In this document: positions 37,025 to 44,435 of the stretch, piece by piece
Numbering within the stretch: the stretch's first letter is position 1
How the letters are laid out: the number at the start of each line of letters is the position of its first letter
From: Trebonia kvetii
Lineage (GTDB): Bacteria > Actinomycetota > Actinomycetes > Streptosporangiales > Streptosporangiaceae
Assembly (NCBI RefSeq): GCF_007827045.1
Contig: NZ_RPFW01000006.1
Span: forward strand, 644,175 to 708,174
DNA length: 64,000 bases
Direction of reading: 5' to 3'
The notes under the pieces: model-generated
Seen by the model: only the letters and a program-made list of their open reading frames with translations
What the model was told of the DNA's origin: nothing
Database searches by the model: none
Translations under genes and position numbers: made by a program

Positions 37025-37862
37025 GGCTTGTCGGCCTCGGCGAAGGGGTCGAAGATCGGCATCGGGATGACCTCGGCCAGCGGGGCGTCCTCCTGGCTTC
37101 CGGCTTGCGGCCGGGCGTCGTTCCGGGCGGGCCGGGGGTTCTTCTGGGAGGCGGGGAGCTGCTGCGCTGCCCTGGTCCGTGCTGCGACTCGCCGGCTTCG
37201 GCGGTCCTGCTTCGGCCCGCCCGGGCCGCCAGGACCCAGGCTGGCCCGCTGGAGCAGGCTTTCGACGGCGTCCGCGAGTTCTGCCTCGGTGGCCCCTGGC
37301 TGGCGGGCGCGGGCGTGGTCCCAGGCCATCTCGCCGAAGGGGGCGGCGACCCGGTGAAGCTGGGTCCAGAACACGGTGATCCAGCCGCCGTTCCAGTGGT
37401 CGCGGACCCAGATGCGGGAGATGTCGTAGGGGTCGCAGTGGACTTCCCACTTGCCGTCGTGCCCGGTGATGCCGGATGACTGCTGGCGGAAGGGGTTGAG
37501 CTCGGGGCCGTCGTAAGTGCGGCGGGCGACCTTGATGCCATAGGCGTTAATGGCGTTCCAGCGGGCGGGCAGCAGCTCGACGTAGTCATCGGCCGTCAGA
37601 GCGACCGGGACGTACCCGCAGGCCTCGACCATCGCGGCGTACTTCTCGTTCGGCGTGAACGCCCGCCCGGGATGGAGGGGGTCGCGGAGCTCGTCGTGCG
37701 GGCGGTTCTGCCAGGCCGCGATGATCCACTCATCAAGCAGCGCCTGCAGTTCCGTGAGCGACCAGGCGGCCTGCTGGCCCTCGCCGCGGCCCCGGAACTC
37801 GGGGCTGCGGCCCGTGTAGCCGGCGACGAACTGGGCGAACAGCGTCGCCATGGACCCCAGGG
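37018..37862 (-). pseudogene. tnsB: tnsB, C-terminal part (split by the inner transposon)
   Basis: It continues tnsB with GSMATLFAQFVAGYTGRSPE, WSLTELQALLDEWIIAAWQN, the Mu-type transposase C-terminal beta-barrel region (YDGPELNPFRQQSSG, VRDHWNGGWITVFW) and a basic tail that normally contacts TnsC. Joined to the N-terminal part (41332-42551) with one CCCAGGG copy removed, it gives a continuous 685-codon frame. As it stands, the C-terminal piece has no start signal. Confidence 0.85.
37856..37862. repeat. 7-bp target duplication of the inner transposon (left copy)
   Basis: CCCAGGG lies directly before the terminal TGTTG and again at 41332-41338, directly after the terminal CAACA. Confidence 0.8.
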
Positions 37863-38036
37863 TGTTGAGCGGCACCCTGGGTGCTCACGTAGTTCCGGGT
37901 TTCCGGCATTGTGTTTCCCGATGATGTTGGGCTGCGTGTTTCCCTGGCCTGGGTGTTCGTCGGCGGCGGCACCTTGCCGATGGGGGCATGAGTAGGCCCT
38001 CCCGGTGTCTCTTGGCCGAGTGCGCCCGGGAGGGCC

Positions 38037-38636
38037 GTGAAGCGCTCGGAGGCGCTTGTGGTCACGGTAGGGGCAAATCCGGCTGAGGTCGAACGGTCGC
38101 TGGCGGGCGGGGAGCTTGAGTGCCCGCTGTGCGGCGGGGTGCTCGCGCGGTGGGGGCACGCGCGGCCGCGGGTGCTGAGGGGCGGGCAGGGGCCGGTTCG
38201 GCTGCGGCCGCGGCGGGCCCGCTGCTCGGGGTGCGGGTCTACTCACGTGCTGCTGCCGGCTTTCGCCCTGCTGAGGCGGGCTGACCTGGCCGAGGTGATC
38301 GGGGCGGCGCTGGCGGCGAGGGCCCTGGGGAAGGGGGCGCGGCCGATCGCGACGGCGTCCGGGCGGGCGCTGGCCACGGTCCGGGGCTGGCTGCGGCGGT
38401 TCGGGGCGCGGGCGGAGGCGGTGCGGGTGTTCTTCACCGGGCTGCTGGTGGAGACCGGGGTCGATCCGGTCCCGCCGGCGCAGGGGCCGTCGCCGTTCGC
38501 CGACGCGGTCGCGGCGGTTGCCGGGGCCGCGTCGGCGGTTTCCTCGCGCTGGCCGGGCATCGGCAGGGTGTCGCCGTGGCGGGCGGCGAGCGCGGCCAGC
38601 GGCGGCCGGCTGCTGTCGCCGGGCTGGCCCCGGTAG
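38037..38636 (+). CDS. DUF6431 zinc-ribbon/helix-turn-helix protein of the inner transposon
   Basis: 199 residues from GTG 38037. An N-terminal zinc ribbon has two CXXC pairs (ECPLCGGVLARWGH, RCSGCGSTHVLLP). A helix-turn-helix follows (ADLAEVIGAALAARALGKGA, RPIATASGRALATVRGWLRR). Such proteins commonly precede DDE transposase/ATPase pairs in actinobacteria and may bind transposon ends. The role is inferred from context. Confidence 0.72.
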   Translation: MKRSEALVVTVGANPAEVERSLAGGELECPLCGGVLARWGHARPRVLRGGQGPVRLRPRRARCSGCGSTHVLLPAFALLRRADLAEVIGAALAARALGKGARPIATASGRALATVRGWLRRFGARAEAVRVFFTGLLVETGVDPVPPAQGPSPFADAVAAVAGAASAVSSRWPGIGRVSPWRAASAASGGRLLSPGWPR

Positions 38637-38729
38637 CTGTCCAACACGAGTTCCCCCTGATGCGGGGTGCCGCTGGCCTGGGAATCTTCGCGGGTTGTCC
38701 GTTTTGGCATCTCGTGAAAGAGGTTTTCC

Positions 38730-40209
38730 TTGACAAGGAGAGACGACGACCAGGCGGTGCGGCTGGAGCGCGCCCGCGCGATCGGGCTGTTCCGCTACAT
38801 GCTGATCCGGGAGGCCGCCGACCCCACTTTGACGGGGCGGCAGCGGGGGGCGATGGTGCGGGCGATCGCGGCGGTCCCGCATACCGACCCGGAGGGGCGG
38901 ACGGTCCGGATAACCCGGTGGACTCTGGACCGGTGGATCCAGGACTGGCGCAAGGGCGGGTTCGACGCGCTCGTGCCGTCGCCGCGGCAGTCCCAGCCGC
39001 GGACCCCGCCGGAGGTTTTCGAGCTGGCGACCGCACTGAAGAAGGAGAACCCGGACCGGAGCGCAGCGCAGGTCAAGCGGATCCTGGAGGCCCAGCACGG
39101 GTGGGCGCCGGACGAGCGGACCCTGCAGCGGATGTTCGTCCGCACCGGGCTGACCGCGCTGCGGGCCCCGGCGGAGCCGGCGGTCTTCGGCCGGTTCGAG
39201 GCGGACCGCCCGAACGAGCTCTGGACCGGAGATGCCCTCCACGGGCCGAGGATCGGAGGGCGCAAAACATACCTATCAGTTACGTGGAATCCGAGCGCGG
39301 AAGGCACTGTCGGCCGAAGGCCGTCCTCACCTGCGAGGATTCCCACGTAACACGGATTCTGTGGACTGCGACGAAGGAGCATTCCACAGAATTTTCGCCT
39401 TCGTCGACGACCACTCCCGGGCGGTCACGGGACACCGGTGGGGGTTCGCCGAGGACACCGTCCGGCTGGCCGCCGCGCTGCGCCCGGCGCTGGCCGCCCG
39501 CGGCGTCCCCTCCTACGTCTACGTCGATAACGGCAGTGCGTTCGTCGACTCGTGGCTGATGCGGGCCTGCGCACGGCTCGGCATCAAGCTGGTCCACTCC
39601 GCCCCGGGCCGCCCGCAGGGCAGGGGCAAGATCGAGCGGTTCTTCCGCACCGTCAACGGCGAGTTCACCGTCGAGATCGCCGCCGGCGACGGCCAGCCGG
39701 GACGCAAGGTGGACAGCCTGGCCGAGATGAACAGGCTGTTCACCGCCTGGGTGGAGAACGTCTACCACCGCCGCGTCCACAGCGAGACCGGCATGGCTCC
39801 TCTCGCCCGCTGGATGGCCGGCGCCCCGTTCCCCGTCCCGTCGCCCGGCGACCTGGCCGACGCGTTCCGCTGGGGCGAGTACCGGACCGTCGCCAAGACC
39901 GGCCTGGTGTCCCTGCACGGCAACCGCTACCAGGTCGACCCGTCACTGGCGGGCCGCAAGGTCGAGCTGGTCTTCGACCCCTTCGACCTGTCCTTCCTGC
40001 GGGTCCGCAGCGAGGGGAAGGACGCCGGGACCGCCCAGCCGTTCCAGGTCAGCCGCCACTCCCACCCCAAGGCCAGGCCCGAGGTCCCGGCCGAGCCGCC
40101 CGTCCCCACGACGGGCATCGACTCCCCCGCGCGGGTCGACGCCCGCCACACCGCCGAGCTGGCCGGCAAGGTCAACTACTCCGCCCTCGCCGGGCCGGAG
40201 GAGCCGTGA
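38730..40209 (+). pseudogene. DDE (rve-type) transposase of the inner element, split by a 118-base insertion
   Basis: TTG 38730 is preceded by AAAGAGG. The first frame has helix-turn-helix segments (TRWTLDRWIQDWRKGGFDAL) and reaches WTGDALHGPRIGGRKTYL (first catalytic Asp). The second frame resumes with FAFVDDHSRAVTGHRWG, YVYVDNGSAFVDSWL (second Asp), RPQGRGKIERFFRTVNGE (Glu) and a C-terminal beta domain (GLVSLHGNRYQVDPSLAG). Removing about 118 bases at 39276-39393 restores one frame. All three catalytic acids are intact, so the inactivation is recent. Confidence 0.82.
39276..39393. repeat. 118-base hairpin-forming insertion in the inner transposase gene
   Basis: The insert holds two inverted repeats. 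GTTACGTGGAATCC pairs with GGATTCCCACGTAAC (one extra C), and ATTCTGTGGA pairs perfectly with TCCACAGAAT. GTGGAAT recurs near both ends in inverted orientation. Its length is 1 modulo 3, which shifts the transposase frame. No target duplication is evident. A MITE or an IS200/IS605-type palindromic unit is possible. Ends are placed from where transposase homology stops and resumes. Confidence 0.65.
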
Positions 40210-40388
40210 CCCGGCCCGCCGCCCCGTCCCCCGGCGAGGTTTCCGCCCTCATCGCCTGGATGAGGCGCCTGTCCGACGCCGGCATCCGCAACGCCAGCCC
40301 CGCCGAGCTCGCAGCCTTCCAGAACGCCAAGAAGAACCTCATCGCCCGCATCGAGCGCCGCGACGAACAGCCAGGAGACACCGGATGA
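40206..40388 (+). CDS. Small protein of the inner transposon
   Basis: 60 residues. GTG 40206 overlaps the transposase stop, and the stop overlaps the ATPase start (ATGA). It is helical and basic toward its end (VSALIAWMRRLSDAGIRNAS, FQNAKKNLIARIERRDE). No family is recognised. Its tight coupling between transposase and ATPase suggests an accessory transposition factor. Confidence 0.6.
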   Translation: MTRPAAPSPGEVSALIAWMRRLSDAGIRNASPAELAAFQNAKKNLIARIERRDEQPGDTG

Positions 40389-41194
40389 TCGAGAAGCTGC
40401 AGGCCCACTACGGGTTCAGCCGCATGCCCTTCGGCCGCAACCTCGCCCCCGGGATGCTGCACCGCCACGCCGCCCACAACGAGGCCGTCGCCCGCATCGC
40501 CTGGTGCATCAGCGAGCGCTCCATCGGCGTCATCACCGGCGAGGTCGGCGCGGGCAAAACCGTCTCGGTCCGCACCGTCCTGGCCGGCCTGGACCCCTCC
40601 AGGCACACGATCATCTACCTGCCCAACCCGATGATCGGCGTCCGCGGCATGCACGAGGAGATCCTCAACGTCTTCGGCCAGTCCCCGTCCCACCTCGGCT
40701 CCCGGCTGTTCACCCAGGTCAGCAAGGCCCTCATCGCCGAGCGCGAGGAACGCGGCCGCACCCCGGTCCTGGTCCTGGACGAAGGCCACCTCCTGTCCTA
40801 CGAGCAGCTGGAGACGATCCGCATGCTCACGAACACCTCGATGGACCAGGACTCGCCGCTCGCCTGCCTGCTCGTCGGCCAGCCGACCCTGCGGCGCACC
40901 ATGAAGCTCGCCGTCCTGGCAGCCCTGGAGCAGCGCACCGCCCTGCGCTACACGATGCCCGGCATGACCCAGGCCGAGACCGCCAGCTACATCGCCCACC
41001 ACGTGAACCTCGCCGGCCGGGCCGACCAGCTCTTCACCGAGGACGCCATGAACCTGATCCACTCCACCGGCCGCGGCTACCCCCGCGCCGTCAACAACCT
41101 CGCCCTGCAATCCCTCGTCGCAGCCTTCGCCGCCGGCAAGAACCTCGTCGACGAGACCGCCGCCCGCTCCGCCGTCAGCGAGGTCATCGACTGA
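40385..41194 (+). CDS. ExeA/TnsC-like AAA+ ATPase of the inner transposon
   Basis: 269 residues from ATG 40385. It begins with the ExeA-like HYGFSRMPFGRNL, then Walker A GEVGAGKTVSVRT, Walker B TPVLVLDEGHLLSYEQLE, and C-terminal TEDAMNLIHSTGRGYPRAVN, NLALQSLVAAFA. It would serve as target-immunity/target-selection ATPase for the adjacent transposase, like TnsC or IstB. Complete and uninterrupted. Confidence 0.85.
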   Translation: MIEKLQAHYGFSRMPFGRNLAPGMLHRHAAHNEAVARIAWCISERSIGVITGEVGAGKTVSVRTVLAGLDPSRHTIIYLPNPMIGVRGMHEEILNVFGQSPSHLGSRLFTQVSKALIAEREERGRTPVLVLDEGHLLSYEQLETIRMLTNTSMDQDSPLACLLVGQPTLRRTMKLAVLAALEQRTALRYTMPGMTQAETASYIAHHVNLAGRADQLFTEDAMNLIHSTGRGYPRAVNNLALQSLVAAFAAGKNLVDETAARSAVSEVID

Positions 41195-41235
41195 CACCGG
41201 CACCTCGCCGACAGCCGGCGACACCTCGCCAACCA

Positions 41236-41269
41236 GATCGCCCCGCCGGCCAAGCCCGGCGGGGCGATC
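41236..41269. terminator. Strong hairpin after the inner ATPase gene
   Basis: GATCGCCCCGCCGG and CCGGCGGGGCGATC pair perfectly (14 bp) around a 6-base loop, about 40 bases after the ATPase stop. There is no U-tract. It is a likely terminator of the inner transposon operon and may shield the tnsB antisense region. Confidence 0.6.
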
Positions 41270-41280
41270 TCGTCTCCAGC

Positions 41281-41326
41281 CATCGGCATCCTCAACGCCC
41301 GGGTCATCGGCATCCTGAACGCCGGG
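41281..41326. repeat. Tandem end repeats of the inner transposon
   Basis: CATCGGCATCCTCAACGCCC (41281) and CATCGGCATCCTGAACGCCG (41305) are direct repeats with 24-base period, ending 5 bases before the right terminus. They are probable transposase-binding sites, as in Mu- and Tn7-type ends. Confidence 0.65.
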
Positions 41327-41331
41327 CAACA

Positions 41332-42551
41332 CCCAGGGTCCGCTCGATGCGAGGCTTGTCGCTCCCGGTCGCCTTCCTGGCGGGCTGCAGGCTGATGCCG
41401 AGGTAAGCACACGATGCCCGGAAGTTCCGGGACATGAACACCTTGCCGTGGTCGGCCACGATGGTGTCGGGGATGATCACCGGCCGGGCGGCGGCAGCCT
41501 CCATGCGGGCGTCGATGTCGCTCAGCCGCCGGTGCGGCAGCGCCGAGGCCGACATCGCCAGGGCCTTCGCCCAGCCGGGCCGCATCGGCTCGGGGGTAAC
41601 GGTGCGGGCCAGCAGCACGCTCGCGTCGGCCGCCTTCGCCGACGGCTGCAGGACCGCCGCAGTCACCGTGCGGGTCGCGACGTCGATCATCGCGGTCAGC
41701 TCGGCCCGGCCCTCGACGCCGTCATCCAGGCGGACCAGCACGTCCAGCGGGGTGGAGTCGATCTCCATCAGCTCGCCCGGGGCAGTCGGCTGCAGGCCGC
41801 TGAACGGGCCTTCCGGGCGGGCGGCCAGCGACCGGCGGGTGCGGGCCGATCCGGTCGTGTGCTCCCCCGCCGACAGGACCGGGAACAGCCGGTAGAGGGT
41901 GGCCCGCGACGGCAGCCTCACCGCCCCGGGCCCGTGCTCGGCATCCAGGATCTGCCCGGCTCGCCAGAACACATAGGACGCCGTCCGGGTGGAGGCCTCC
42001 GTGGCCTCGGCGATCGCCTGCCGCATCGCCTCGACGACCCGGGGATCGGCCCGGCCATAGGGCCGGGTGCGTCGGGCTGCCCTGCGGTCGGCCATCGCGG
42101 CCACGCCGCCGGCCTCATACCGCTGCCTGCGCTGCTTGACCGCGCTGGCCGTCACCGGCCTGCCCCCTGCGGTCAGCTCTGCCGCCTTGGCCTGCTCCCG
42201 CCGGGTCAGCGACGCCAGCCCGGGATCGTACTCGGGCCGGGGGACCGCTCCCGGCGGCGAGTCAGGCGGCAGGCCGCGGAGCACCTCCACGATGTGCCGC
42301 TCCCACCACAGGGCCTCGGCGACTGCGGCCGCCGGCAGGCCGTCGAGCGGAGCGGCCGGCGGCAGCGGGCCCGGCATCCGGGCGCCAGCGACCTCGAAGC
42401 CGGGATCGGCAGCCAGTTCCGTGACGGTCGCCTCCGTCAGCGTCCCGTCCGGGCCGGAGAGCCGGACAGTGGTCCCTGCCAGCCCGATGACGGCGTGCTC
42501 GGCGTCACGGAACCGGACCCGGTCCCCGATCCGCATCCGCGGCCGGCTCAC
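41332..42551 (-). pseudogene. tnsB: tnsB transposase, N-terminal part (split by the inner transposon)
   Basis: From ATG 42551, overlapping the tnsA stop (ATGA), it encodes helix-turn-helix DNA-binding domains (GGRPVTASAVKQRRQRYEAG, ATLYRLFPVLSAGEHTTGSA) and the rve catalytic core. The three acids are MEIDSTPLDV (Asp), PDTIVADHGKVF (Asp) and DKPRIERTLG (Glu). The frame then runs into the inner element, adding VARRSGCR before its stop. The C-terminal part is at 37018-37862. TnsB binds the ends and joins the 3' strands. Confidence 0.87.
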
Positions 42552-43312
42552 TGGCCGCCGCCCGCGACCGAGACGATGCTCGACGGGCCCAGCGGCCCGC
42601 CAGCAAGGTCAGCCGTCAGCTCCTGGCGCCAGGCCAGGTGGAACAGGACCGGGAGCACCGCCAGGGAGTCCCCGGCCTCAGCTGCCCCGGCCAGCAGCGG
42701 GCCAGGGACAGCGAACACCCGCCGCAGCGCGTCCGCCATCCCGGGGCGGCCTGCGCAGCGGGGATGCCGGTAACGCGACAGCCACCGCACGTTCGCCGCG
42801 AGCACCGGGTCGACCGTCCCCACCCGGCGGAACTCCCAGCCGGCGGCCGTGCAGGCCCGGGCCGTGACCTCGAAAGCCTCCGCGTCCCCAGCCTCGATCC
42901 GGTCATCAGCGCGGACGTCGATCACGACGCCAGTCCCGTCGGCCAGCCGGGCGAAGAAGTCAGGAGCATGACGGCGGCGACGGCGGCCGTCATGCCAGTG
43001 CAGCCAGAACGGCTGCGACGCGACCGCCGTCACGGCCGGGTCGAAGTCCAGCAGCATCACGTGGTCCCGCTCCAGCCAGGACTCGTAGCCGACATGCCGG
43101 CTAGTGGTCGCCAGCCACCACCAGCCCGGGAAGTGCCCCTGGCCCCGCGACCACCGGAACGGGCGGACGGGCGTGGCCTCCTCGAACCGCACCCCGCCGC
43201 ACTCCGCCAGCCAGGCGCGGCGACGGCCGTCACCGGAGAATTCCAGCTCAACTTCAAAATCGCGGACTTCAGCGGCCGGCCCCGTGTTCCCGAACCCCGG
43301 GGTCAGTCCCAC
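42548..43312 (-). CDS. tnsA: TnsA-like transposase endonuclease subunit
   Basis: 254 residues from GTG 43312, which overlaps the end of the DUF4253 gene. Homology begins near DFEVELEFSGDGRRRAW. The endonuclease core shows VGYESWLERDHVMLLDFDP (Glu), RRRRHAPDFFARLADG (Asp) and TGVVIDVRAD, where TnsA has V-D-V-K (Arg replaces Lys). TnsA cuts the 5' strands so that the element moves by cut-and-paste. With TnsA present the element should not depend on replicative resolution. Confidence 0.82.
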   Translation of the reverse strand: MGLTPGFGNTGPAAEVRDFEVELEFSGDGRRRAWLAECGGVRFEEATPVRPFRWSRGQGHFPGWWWLATTSRHVGYESWLERDHVMLLDFDPAVTAVASQPFWLHWHDGRRRRRHAPDFFARLADGTGVVIDVRADDRIEAGDAEAFEVTARACTAAGWEFRRVGTVDPVLAANVRWLSRYRHPRCAGRPGMADALRRVFAVPGPLLAGAAEAGDSLAVLPVLFHLAWRQELTADLAGGPLGPSSIVSVAGGGQ

Positions 43313-44091
43313 CAGAACGTCCAGACGGGCGACTTCACCAGCCTGCCGGCTATGCCCGGGATATCCCGGTAGCTCTCGATGCACTCGTCGGCGAACGCGA
43401 AGTGCTCGGCGGCGATGCGCTCGGCCGCTTGCAGGCTGCGCGGCGGCCGCTCCACCAGCAGTCGCAGGTCAGCGAAACCCACGTCGACCAGCACGGCACC
43501 GAAGCGGTCTTCCCACGAGCGCAGCACCGCGGTGATGGCGAGCACCGCGGTGCGCTCCCGCTGGCATCCGGCCCAGCCGATCGCGGCCGGGACATCGGCG
43601 GGACGGTCAGCGGCGACCAGGCCGATGCGGGCGGCGGCGGACGCACGCTTTCGCGCCCTTAGCCCAGGCAGCACCGTGTCCAGGGCGGCCTGCAGCTCGG
43701 CCGGGGACAGCGGGGCCTGCTCAGCCGGGGCCAGGCCCGGGAACCGGCCGGCATCGTCTGGCAAGTTACTGCGGTTCCACCAGTCCTCCAGCAAGGCACC
43801 CGGATCCAGTGCATCCGCCTGGCGGGGATCCTCGGGATCTTCGAATTCCCCCTCGTCCCAGGGGCGGCCGGCATCGCCGTAGAGGCCGTCCAGCAAGATG
43901 GGCACCAGGCCCGTCTGGTCACTGGCTGCGGACAACGCGGCCCAGACCCGGCCCGTTTCCGGCACGGGATCGTCCGTCGCCCAGGCGACCGGCTCTCCCG
44001 AGCCGTAGTCCGCCGTGACCAGCCTGCCGGCCGGCAGAGTCACCGATCCGAGCCGGACCGGCCCCTCATCCGGCAGCTGCCCTCCGGCCAT
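43303..44091 (-). CDS. DUF4253 domain protein, cargo of the Tn7-like element
   Basis: 262 residues from ATG 44091 with GGGAGG about 8 bases upstream. The C-terminal DUF4253 domain has IGWAGCQRERTAVLAITAVL, RSWEDRFGAVLVDVGFADLR and LAAERIAAEHFAFADEC-like phrases (here QAAERIAAEHFAFADEC). It is the only gene between tnsA and the right transposon end and overlaps tnsA by 10 bases, so it is expressed with the transposition genes. The domain's function is unknown. Confidence 0.8.
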   Translation of the reverse strand: MAGGQLPDEGPVRLGSVTLPAGRLVTADYGSGEPVAWATDDPVPETGRVWAALSAASDQTGLVPILLDGLYGDAGRPWDEGEFEDPEDPRQADALDPGALLEDWWNRSNLPDDAGRFPGLAPAEQAPLSPAELQAALDTVLPGLRARKRASAAARIGLVAADRPADVPAAIGWAGCQRERTAVLAITAVLRSWEDRFGAVLVDVGFADLRLLVERPPRSLQAAERIAAEHFAFADECIESYRDIPGIAGRLVKSPVWTFWWD

Positions 44092-44281
44092 CGCTCATCC
44101 TCCCGCCATGCCGGCCAGCCGAACGACCCAACCCGGCTGACGCCGACAGCCCCGGACTGGGCAATAGCATCAGCCTCGACATGCATCCCGGACTGCGGGA
44201 CACCGGCCAATCACGTACCGGGCAAACTGTAGTGAGACCAATGTGCCTGACGGGCAACATTCGCTGAGATCGGGCACTCCT

Positions 44282-44301
44282 CCCTGAGACGGGACACAGC
44301 G
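44282..44301. repeat. Right terminal inverted repeat and target duplication of the Tn7-like element
   Basis: CCCTGAGACGGGACA (44282-44296) is the inverted match of the left end, and CAGCG (44297-44301) repeats the base sequence found just outside the left end. Confidence 0.82.
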
Positions 44302-44345
44302 CCTCCAGCGACGTGCGCTCGGCACCGGTGGCTTTGTGCGTGAGA
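44297..44345 (-). pseudogene. IS630-family transposase remnant (part lying right of the Tn7-like element)
   Basis: The minus strand reads LTHKATGAERTSLEAL, continuing across the transposon as VRKRTASQS at 35233. The pattern ERTSLEALVRKR is the usual beginning of IS630-type transposases. No start codon is seen, so the remnant is truncated at both ends. Confidence 0.5.
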
Positions 44346-44355
44346 GTTGACCGCG

Positions 44356-44418
44356 GTTGTTCGCGAGTTGTGACCGTAGCCCTGGTCGCGTGAAGTCGTT
44401 GTTCGCGAGTTCTGACCG
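44356..44418. repeat. Two direct 21-bp repeats
   Basis: GTTGTTCGCGAGTTGTGACC at 44356 and GTTGTTCGCGAGTTCTGACC at 44398 differ at one position and lie 42 bases apart. They are just outside the right end of the Tn7-like element, upstream of the IS630 remnant. They may be binding sites of the older element's transposase. Confidence 0.6.
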
Positions 44419-44435
44419 CGCGGCTCTGCCTGCGG

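Larger units (their letters stand above)
37863..41331. mobile_element. Inner DDE/AAA transposon (DUF6431-DDE-small-ATPase)
   Basis: 3469 bp with imperfect inverted ends: TGTTGAGCGGC at the left and GCCGGGCAACA at the right, 9 of 11 matching. It has TG...CA termini as in Mu/Tn7-type DDE elements and a 7-bp CCCAGGG duplication. Left-end GTGTTTCCC occurs twice (about 37911 and 37939), and two 22-bp repeats lie at the right end, probably transposase sites. All four genes run rightward. It sits in tnsB three codons after the third catalytic acid. Confidence 0.85.
35234..44296. mobile_element. Tn7-like transposon (tnsA-tnsB-tnsC-tniQ with DUF4253 cargo), carrying a nested transposon
   Basis: The element is 9063 bp. 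It is bounded by 15-base terminal inverted repeats (TGTCCTGTCTCAGGA at 35234 and the reverse complement of TGTCCCGTCTCAGGG at 44282-44296, 13/15 identical) and by a CAGCG duplication. Near the right end further TCTCAG/TGCCCG-type repeats (44220-44280) look like transposase-binding sites. All genes run leftward: DUF4253, tnsA, tnsB, tnsC, tniQ, each overlapping the next. It carries no Cas gene or CRISPR. tnsB is split by an inner 3469-bp element, so this copy is probably immobile unless helped. Without the insert it would be about 5.6 kb. Confidence 0.88.

Noticed and set aside
41281..41326. Two short direct repeats as a CRISPR
   Set aside because: Only two copies with a 2-base gap and no spacers. 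The position at the transposon terminus fits transposase sites.
35234..44296. CRISPR-associated transposon (CAST)
   Set aside because: No Cas12k, Cascade genes, repeat-spacer array or tracr-like RNA is present in or beside the element.
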